Positions 59,099-64,000 of a stretch of DNA of 64,000 nt are shown one piece after another (position 1 is the stretch's first letter; the number at the start of each line of letters is the position of its first letter). The notes beneath the pieces were generated by a model. That model was not told the origin of the DNA. It searched no databases and was given only the letters and a program-made list of their open reading frames with translations. Both the position numbers and the translations under genes were made by a program. Location: NCBI RefSeq assembly GCF_018069755.1, contig NZ_JAGQDE010000014.1, positions 79,052 through 143,051 on the forward strand, given 5' to 3'. This DNA comes from Ideonella aquatica (GTDB lineage Bacteria; Pseudomonadota; Gammaproteobacteria; Burkholderiales; Burkholderiaceae_C).

Positions 59099-59473
59099 AT
59101 GGCTGAGCTGATCAGAATGGCTATCCATGTAGCAGCCGCCATCGACCGGGGCCTCGGCCGTGATTTCACGTCCGAGGCCTTTTACGCTGCCGTCTCGCGC
59201 CAAGACCTGGTGGGAGAAATCCGAACCCGCTTCGGCGCTGAGCTGAGCCTGGCGGAGCTGGGCGCTGATCCCTGGCGTGTGCTGGCCTTTGAAGGATTGA
59301 TCGCCGGCGCGCTGCCCCACTACGGACGCAACAGGCGCCGCTCGGTGACCGAGCCCACCGGGCTGTGCATGCTGCTGGCCTGCCTGCTTGAGCAGGTGGA
59401 CAAGCACTCGTCCATGCAGGGACGGCGACGCGACGAGCGGCGCGTTCCCCTGCTGGAGGTCCTGCTGGGATAG
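59099..59473 (+). CDS. hypothetical ICE protein
   Basis: The 124-residue product from ATG 59099 is helical: MAELIRMAIHVAAAIDRGLG, DFTSEAFYAAVSRQDLVGEI, DPWRVLAFEGLIAGALPHYG and TEPTGLCMLLACLLEQVDKH. No motif of known function. It follows the intrinsic terminator and precedes leader copy G. Confidence 0.5.
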   Translation: MAELIRMAIHVAAAIDRGLGRDFTSEAFYAAVSRQDLVGEIRTRFGAELSLAELGADPWRVLAFEGLIAGALPHYGRNRRRSVTEPTGLCMLLACLLEQVDKHSSMQGRRRDERRVPLLEVLLG

Positions 59474-59602
59474 GTCGAACCAGCTCGAAGAGCATCGCCA
59501 CTCGCTCATGCCTCTGCCCATTGGCAGCGGCCCGCACGTGTGGTAATTTCTGGCTCGCTCATGCCAATCTTTGAGCCGCTGACCGCGTCACCGTCGCCCC
59601 GA

Positions 59603-59648
59603 CCGCACAGGCCTTCTGAGAAGTGCGGCAGTTGATCTCCCCGATCAG
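59603..59648 (+). promoter_or_regulatory. structured leader RNA, copy G (upstream of ardB)
   Basis: P4 is CCGCAC/GTGCGG around AGGCCTTCTGAGAA (59603-59628). P5 is TTGATC/GATCAG with a wobble (59632-59648). A CCATCCC/GGGGATG hairpin lies near 59682-59700. P3 is weak in this copy, and P1/P2 are not clear. It shares the loop subtype of copy F. Confidence 0.6.
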
Positions 59649-59740
59649 CTCGAAGGTGTGATCGCAACCCGCGCCGGGAGTCCATCCCGGTTTGGGGATG
59701 CTCTCGGCTTCTTTCTTTCATCCCCCGAAAGGAGCCCTCC

Positions 59741-60208
59741 ATGGCTGACACAGCCCTCTGCCTTGCGTCCGCGTCGCCTGCCGACGATCAACGCACCATC
59801 CTCCCGACACTCGTGCCTGGCCACCTGCGCTTGGCATTCTTGCCACGCGTCTTCGGACCGCGACACTACGGCCAGGCTGAAGCCGAGGTGTACGGCTGGA
59901 TGGGCAACCTCTGCCCCGAGTACCACGGCGGCTATTGGCAGTTCTATGACCTGTCCAACGGCGGCTTCTACCTGGCGCCCGAGGCCAAGGTCACAGCCGA
60001 CCAGGCCGGTCCCGTCTTCGTCGTTCGTGCGCCGAACGGCTTTGAGGAAACGATGAGCTACAACGCCGCCGGCATCACCGCCACGCTGTACGCGATCAAC
60101 AGCCTGATCTGGAAGGGCGCCGACCACCTGGAAGACGCCTTCTACAAGCTGCGCGACTTCGCGATCGAGCACCGCGAGAGCCGCCAGATCCTGCGCGCCA
60201 TCGACTGA
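59741..60208 (+). CDS. ardB: ArdB/KlcA-family antirestriction protein
   Basis: The 155-residue product matches ArdB: RLAFLPRVFGPRHYGQAEAE, VYGWMGNLCPEYHGGYWQFY, DLSNGGFYLAPEAK, and an acidic later half. ArdB proteins block type I restriction in the recipient by an indirect mechanism. A strong AAAGGAG site precedes ATG 59741. Preceded by leader copy G, which would tie antirestriction to the shared RNA-controlled regulon. Confidence 0.82.
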   Translation: MADTALCLASASPADDQRTILPTLVPGHLRLAFLPRVFGPRHYGQAEAEVYGWMGNLCPEYHGGYWQFYDLSNGGFYLAPEAKVTADQAGPVFVVRAPNGFEETMSYNAAGITATLYAINSLIWKGADHLEDAFYKLRDFAIEHRESRQILRAID

Positions 60209-60315
60209 GCCAGCATCCGCCAACCGCCCGACCTTGAGCGGGCTACTTTCAACCCAGCAGGGAACAACCAGCCCCTGCAAGGGGCTGCCCCTGCTTCCCT
60301 ATTCAAGGAGGCACC

Positions 60316-61023
60316 ATGCCCCAAGTCCAAGAGCTGCAGGCGCTTGTCCTGCGCCTGCCTGAGGGAGGCCGTCCCAGAGGCCTCCCCGGAGAGCACTACT
60401 ACCTGCCCATTGTTCGCGATGAGGGCCGCCGATGGTCAGCCCTGTGCCCCGGCATCCACTGGATGTACGCGGGCGAGGTCATCCGCAACATCTGCGCAGG
60501 CCGCGCGGTTGACGTGGTCGATGGGTCCCTGTCGGTGCACGGCGAGCGTCGCATATCCCCCGAGCGCTACATCGCTCGGTGGCGCGACGCGATCGCGCAC
60601 AGCATGGACATCCGTGCGGTCGGTGCGAACAAGGGGGTGCAGCCCACCGCGCTCTTCGAGTTCGATCGCCGCGCGATCGCGCTGGCGCGCTGCTTATGGT
60701 CGAACGAGCCCGAGGGCGGCCTGGCCAACCTGCTCGATCTCTACGCCGACTCCACGACCCCCGTCAGCTGGGTTCGCGATGGCGAGCCCGTCGATCCCCC
60801 CGACGCCTTGCGCGTCGCCGTGGATCTGACCACCGATCTCGGCTCGCAGCACGCCTGGTGGCTGCAGGACTACCTGCGTCCGCGCGGCGAGAACCCGTAC
60901 CCGCTCAAGGTGTCGATCGAGTTCCCGGCGGCCACGTCGGTGCGCGAGAGAACCTGGGCACCGAGCTTTCTGAACCCCATGGCCACGACCCTGGAGCCGC
61001 AGTGTCTGACCAAGGCCGCCTGA
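60316..61023 (+). CDS. hypothetical ICE protein
   Basis: The 235-residue product (ATG 60316 behind AAGGAGG) contains GEHYYLPIVRDEGRRWSALC, MYAGEVIRNICAGRAVDVVD, ALFEFDRRAIALARCLWSNE and WWLQDYLRPRGENPYPLKVS. It looks like a mixed alpha/beta soluble protein. No family recognised. It is followed by two genes with similar strong ribosome sites, probably in one operon with ardB. Confidence 0.55.
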   Translation: MPQVQELQALVLRLPEGGRPRGLPGEHYYLPIVRDEGRRWSALCPGIHWMYAGEVIRNICAGRAVDVVDGSLSVHGERRISPERYIARWRDAIAHSMDIRAVGANKGVQPTALFEFDRRAIALARCLWSNEPEGGLANLLDLYADSTTPVSWVRDGEPVDPPDALRVAVDLTTDLGSQHAWWLQDYLRPRGENPYPLKVSIEFPAATSVRERTWAPSFLNPMATTLEPQCLTKAA

Positions 61024-61044
61024 CGGCATGAAAGGAGACGTGTG

Positions 61045-61608
61045 ATGAGCTATCGCATCGAGTACCAATGGATGTGCCTTCCGATCACCGCGAACTTCGC
61101 GGAGGGTCTGTCTGAGACGCACTACGTCATCGCGATCGAAGGCGGCTGCAACAACCTGACTACCGTGGACCGCGACGGACGCGAGCGGCGTTCGCGCGAG
61201 TGGGAAATCGGCATGATCGGCACCGAGCGACAGATCTTGCGACAGACCACGCGGTTCGCCAGCGCCTGCGAGGGCGCGATGCTCAGACCCCGGGGGAGGA
61301 CATGCACGCCGGAGGCCTACATCCGGCGCATCCGCCGCCTGCTGAAGACGCCCAAGGGTCCGTCCTGGACGCTGGGTCACCTGGGTCTGGGCGCCCGCCT
61401 TCCAGCGGCTCATCCGCTGGTCAGCGGTGCCGAGGAACCAGGCTTCAGCTACTTCCCAGAACGGCGCTTCGGCGAAGACTTCGTCAAGTTGATTCCGACC
61501 TGGCGGGACCAGTGGGCACGGTACTTCGAGCTGCTGGGGCCCTACCTGGACGACTTCAGCCTGTCGCCCTGGTCGACGGGTCACATCCACCTGATGCCGG
61601 GCTCCTGA
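61045..61608 (+). CDS. hypothetical ICE protein
   Basis: The 187-residue product from ATG 61045 (AAAGGAG upstream) has MSYRIEYQWMCLPITANFAE, THYVIAIEGGCNNLTTVDRD, a Trp-rich middle and PTWRDQWARYFELLGPYLDD. No motif of known activity. Both this and the next gene begin with MSY, but the rest is unrelated. Confidence 0.55.
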   Translation: MSYRIEYQWMCLPITANFAEGLSETHYVIAIEGGCNNLTTVDRDGRERRSREWEIGMIGTERQILRQTTRFASACEGAMLRPRGRTCTPEAYIRRIRRLLKTPKGPSWTLGHLGLGARLPAAHPLVSGAEEPGFSYFPERRFGEDFVKLIPTWRDQWARYFELLGPYLDDFSLSPWSTGHIHLMPGS

Positions 61609-61684
61609 GCCCCTTCGAGATCACCAACCCTTGGGGCGAGCGCCGTCAGGCCTCGCCCCGTCCTTCATGCAAAGGACCAGCACC

Positions 61685-62272
61685 ATGAGCTACAGCGCTT
61701 GCGATCTTCAGGCTGACGTTGATCGTCTGCTCGATCGACTCTCCCTCGAAGTGACCGGCGACGATGAAGATGGCTTCACGATCCGCCGCGGTCACTCAAC
61801 GGTACACACCAACCAGGGTACCTACTTCGACTCAGCGGCCGAGGCCTGCGGCGCAGCCCTGCAAGGGCTGTTCGATCACATCGAGGACCTGCTCAGCGCA
61901 GCCAAGGCAGTCATTGGACGCTGGGAACGTGGCGACCTGGCCGAGGCGGTTCGCGAGCTGGACGTGTGCGTCCGAGTTCTGGATGAGCGCGCGCCAGGCG
62001 AGGCTGGCCAGGACAAGGTGTCGGATCGCCTGAAGGCACGTCTCGCACACCTGGTGCGCGACGGTCTGAGCTTCGGGGACTGCGTGCAAGCCTTCGGCGT
62101 GACCGAGCAACAGGATCCGGCCGTCGGGCTGGCTCGTCGCCTCATCCACCAGGAAGGTGACATCGAGATCGAGACCACCACCGTGGTCAGCAGGGACGAA
62201 GGCGACGGCGCCTACGTTCTGGCCTGGGCCCACGTGCCCGAAGACGAGCGGGCACCCAACAGCGCCGGCTGA
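61685..62272 (+). CDS. hypothetical ICE protein
   Basis: The 195-residue product is helical and acidic: ACDLQADVDRLLDRLSLEVT, GYRIRRGH-type region TVHTNQGTYFDSAAEACGAA, LFDHIEDLLSAAKAVIGRWE, and GDIEIETTTVVSRDEGDGAY at the end. No catalytic motif. It lies in the same run of plus-strand genes as ardB and the C5 methylase. Confidence 0.5.
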   Translation: MSYSACDLQADVDRLLDRLSLEVTGDDEDGFTIRRGHSTVHTNQGTYFDSAAEACGAALQGLFDHIEDLLSAAKAVIGRWERGDLAEAVRELDVCVRVLDERAPGEAGQDKVSDRLKARLAHLVRDGLSFGDCVQAFGVTEQQDPAVGLARRLIHQEGDIEIETTTVVSRDEGDGAYVLAWAHVPEDERAPNSAG

Positions 62273-62346
62273 ACCCTTTCGACTGACCTGCCCCGAGGGC
62301 CGCCCCTCGGGGTGGCGCCTTGGGGTCCCGACTTCAAGGAGCCATC

Positions 62347-63765
62347 ATGGACATCTTCACTCGCAGGCTCGGCCTGCACCGCGGCGCGCCGCGCCTCTAC
62401 CTGGACACCCCAGCGCTGTCGCGAGCCGGCTTCCTGCCGGGAGCCTCGATCCGAGTCCGATCCGACCCCGAAAACGCACGCGTGGTGGTAGAGGTCTGTG
62501 ACGATGGCGACCGACGCGTCTCCCGAAAGACCCGTGGGCACGCCGAGACCCTGGTGCCAGTGATCGACCTCAACAGCCAAGTGGATCTCGGGCCGATCGC
62601 TGGCTACGGAATCGTGCGAGTGGTCTTCCAGCAGCGCGCCATCCATATCCTGGCCACGGCATGCCATGCCCGAAGCCATGAGCGCGCCCTGCGTCTGTTT
62701 ATGCGCCTGCGGGACGGCCAGCCTCTCAGCTGTGCCAGCATCGCCTTCGGCGTAGGCATCACGAGTTGGGCTCTGCACGAGGGCTTGGCTGATGCCGGCG
62801 TGCGAGCGTCACTCCGCCTTGCCAATGAGATCGACGAAGATCTGGTAGATCACGGGATCCGGGTCCATCCACTGATGGACGGGGACACCGTGGTGGTCAA
62901 CGCACCCATGCAAGATGCCGTGGCGGACGCATGGCTGTTGCAGCGTATCGGCCATGTCGACGTTCTCGAAGCAGGTATCCCCTGCTCGGGCGCCTCGCGC
63001 GCCGGCGTGTCCAAGAGAGGCCTGCAGCGGATGGAGGATCACCCGCTGGTGGGCCACCTGGTGGCCGCTGTCATCCAGTGGATTGCCGCGCTGCAGCCGG
63101 CCATCTTCTTCGCAGAGAACGTGCCCGACTACCAACGCACGGCCAGCGCCTCCATCCTGAGGTCCTGGCTGCGCGATGCGGGCTATGTGGTTCACGAGGC
63201 CGTGCTGGATGCGGTGGACTTTGGCAGCGTGGAAGGCCGGCGACGCTGGTTCCTTGTGGCCGGCCCTGCAGAACTGGCCTTGCAACTGCATGACCTGGCA
63301 TCGCAATCGCGGTCTGCTGGGAAACTGGAAGCACTGCTGGATGCCGTACCTGGTGATGACCCATGCTGGCGGCCGGTGGTCTACCTGAAGAGCAAGGAGC
63401 AGCGCGACGCCGACAAGGGCAGCGGCTTCTCGATGCAGTGGCTCACGCCGCAGTCGACCCGAGTGCCCACGCTGCGCAAGGGTTACCACAAGGGTGGATC
63501 CACCGATCCAAGGTTGCTGCACCCAAGCGACCCAGGGCTCTCGCGCTTGTTGACACCGAGAGAGCACGCCCGGATCAAGGGCGTGCCCGAGCACCTGATC
63601 GGCGGCCTATCGGCCACCGCGACCCACGAGGCACTGGGGCAAGCGGTGGACACCAGGCCTGTCCGTGCGCTCGGTCGATGGCTCGGCCGCGCGCTGGCCA
63701 CCATGGCAGAGCCCGCAGTCGGCAAGCCTTGCGCCACTGTCGAGTTCGACAGCATTGCCGCCTGA
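62347..63765 (+). CDS. C5 cytosine DNA methyltransferase
   Basis: The 472-residue product has a SAM-binding region (SIAFGVGITSWALHEGLADA; RLANEIDEDLVDHG) after a 130-residue N-terminal extension. The catalytic loop is GIPCSGASRAGVSKRG, where the cysteine nucleophile is kept but the usual PCQ reads PCS. Motif VI is FFAENVPDY, and motif VIII reads SVEGRRRWFLVAG. A target-recognition-like segment and motifs IX/X follow. GGAG precedes ATG 62347. It is an orphan methylase, with no cognate nuclease in view. Confidence 0.78.
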   Translation: MDIFTRRLGLHRGAPRLYLDTPALSRAGFLPGASIRVRSDPENARVVVEVCDDGDRRVSRKTRGHAETLVPVIDLNSQVDLGPIAGYGIVRVVFQQRAIHILATACHARSHERALRLFMRLRDGQPLSCASIAFGVGITSWALHEGLADAGVRASLRLANEIDEDLVDHGIRVHPLMDGDTVVVNAPMQDAVADAWLLQRIGHVDVLEAGIPCSGASRAGVSKRGLQRMEDHPLVGHLVAAVIQWIAALQPAIFFAENVPDYQRTASASILRSWLRDAGYVVHEAVLDAVDFGSVEGRRRWFLVAGPAELALQLHDLASQSRSAGKLEALLDAVPGDDPCWRPVVYLKSKEQRDADKGSGFSMQWLTPQSTRVPTLRKGYHKGGSTDPRLLHPSDPGLSRLLTPREHARIKGVPEHLIGGLSATATHEALGQAVDTRPVRALGRWLGRALATMAEPAVGKPCATVEFDSIAA

Positions 63766-63991
63766 TCGGGAGATCCGCGGCGGGTGGGTAGGGAGGGCGC
63801 TGAAGAGGCGTCCTCCCCGCTCTCCAGCATTGCCGTACACGTCTGCTCGACCCAAAGGCGGCGATGCAGCGGAGGACTAAACCGCTCTCGCGGTAGGCGA
63901 CCTCGATGCGTTGAGACGGTGGTCGCGGCATTGGGTTGTGCGAAGTTGAATAGCGAGGCGATTGGCCTCGTTGATCAACGGAGCTGCAACC
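63766..63991. other. intergenic, hairpins only
   Basis: This region holds a GGAGG/CCTCC imperfect hairpin near 63796-63820 and a CGAGGC/GCCTCG hairpin at about 63953-63970. No gene is seen. The end carries an ACGGAG site for the next ORF. Confidence 0.4.
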
Positions 63992-64000
63992 ATGGACACC
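63992..64000 (+). CDS. first codons of a gene running out of the window
   Basis: ACGGAG followed by ATG 63992 and two codons (Met-Asp-Thr) at the window edge suggest a new gene. Nothing can be said of its product. Confidence 0.4.

Overview
The window is high-GC DNA that looks like a betaproteobacterium of the order Burkholderiales. The reasons are codon use, an H-NS protein of the short Burkholderia/Bordetella type, IS407-group IS3 and IS1595 elements, and pairs of lipoproteins with Gly-rich lipoboxes. No rRNA, tRNA or CRISPR array was seen. Protein family names come from recalled motifs and gene context; no database search was run.

Positions 1-13,600 look like ordinary but decaying chromosome. 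They hold a broken two-domain fimbrial gene and a small fimbrial-like gene, a convergent pair of degenerate GGDEF/EAL proteins, several exported proteins, a CHAP-domain lipoprotein next to a PKD-like lipoprotein, a frameshifted IS1595 copy, an IS5 remnant, one intact IS3-family element with a 4-bp target duplication, and a truncated group II intron.

From about 13,600 to the end the DNA reads as part of an integrative and conjugative element (ICE) of the PFGI-1/ICEclc type. The left block (13.6-18.4 kb) has a three-gene translationally coupled toxin-antitoxin-like unit and two overlapping LuxR-type regulators. The core replication/partition block (18.4-30.4 kb) runs parA, parB, DUF2857, two winged-helix replication-type proteins, a PFL_4669-family protein, a DUF3158-like protein, ssb and an SNF2 helicase. 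The topoisomerase III gene often found after ssb is not visible.

A cargo block (31.3-46.0 kb) follows. It has a SIR2-domain protein of lower GC, a tiny ORF with 29 consecutive prolines ahead of a two-TM protein, and a tight minus-strand operon: RHH regulator, DUF499 ATPase, DUF3780, Schlafen/AlbA-like protein, DUF1156 methylase, PLD-SNF2 helicase. That operon matches the gene content of helicase-methylase-ATPase (Hma-like) anti-phage modules. An orphan DUF1778-type antitoxin sits upstream.

The right block (46.2-64 kb) resumes plus-strand ICE genes: DUF3577, DUF3275, an adenine methylase, a RadC-like protein, a second large helicase, a third LuxR solo, an ArdB/KlcA antirestriction protein, a C5 methyltransferase and many small unknowns. 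Seven of these genes or gene groups are preceded by the same structured leader: a conserved loop around GGCTCCTG closed by stems whose sequences covary between copies. This is the most striking signal in the window and suggests an RNA-based regulon for ICE establishment genes.
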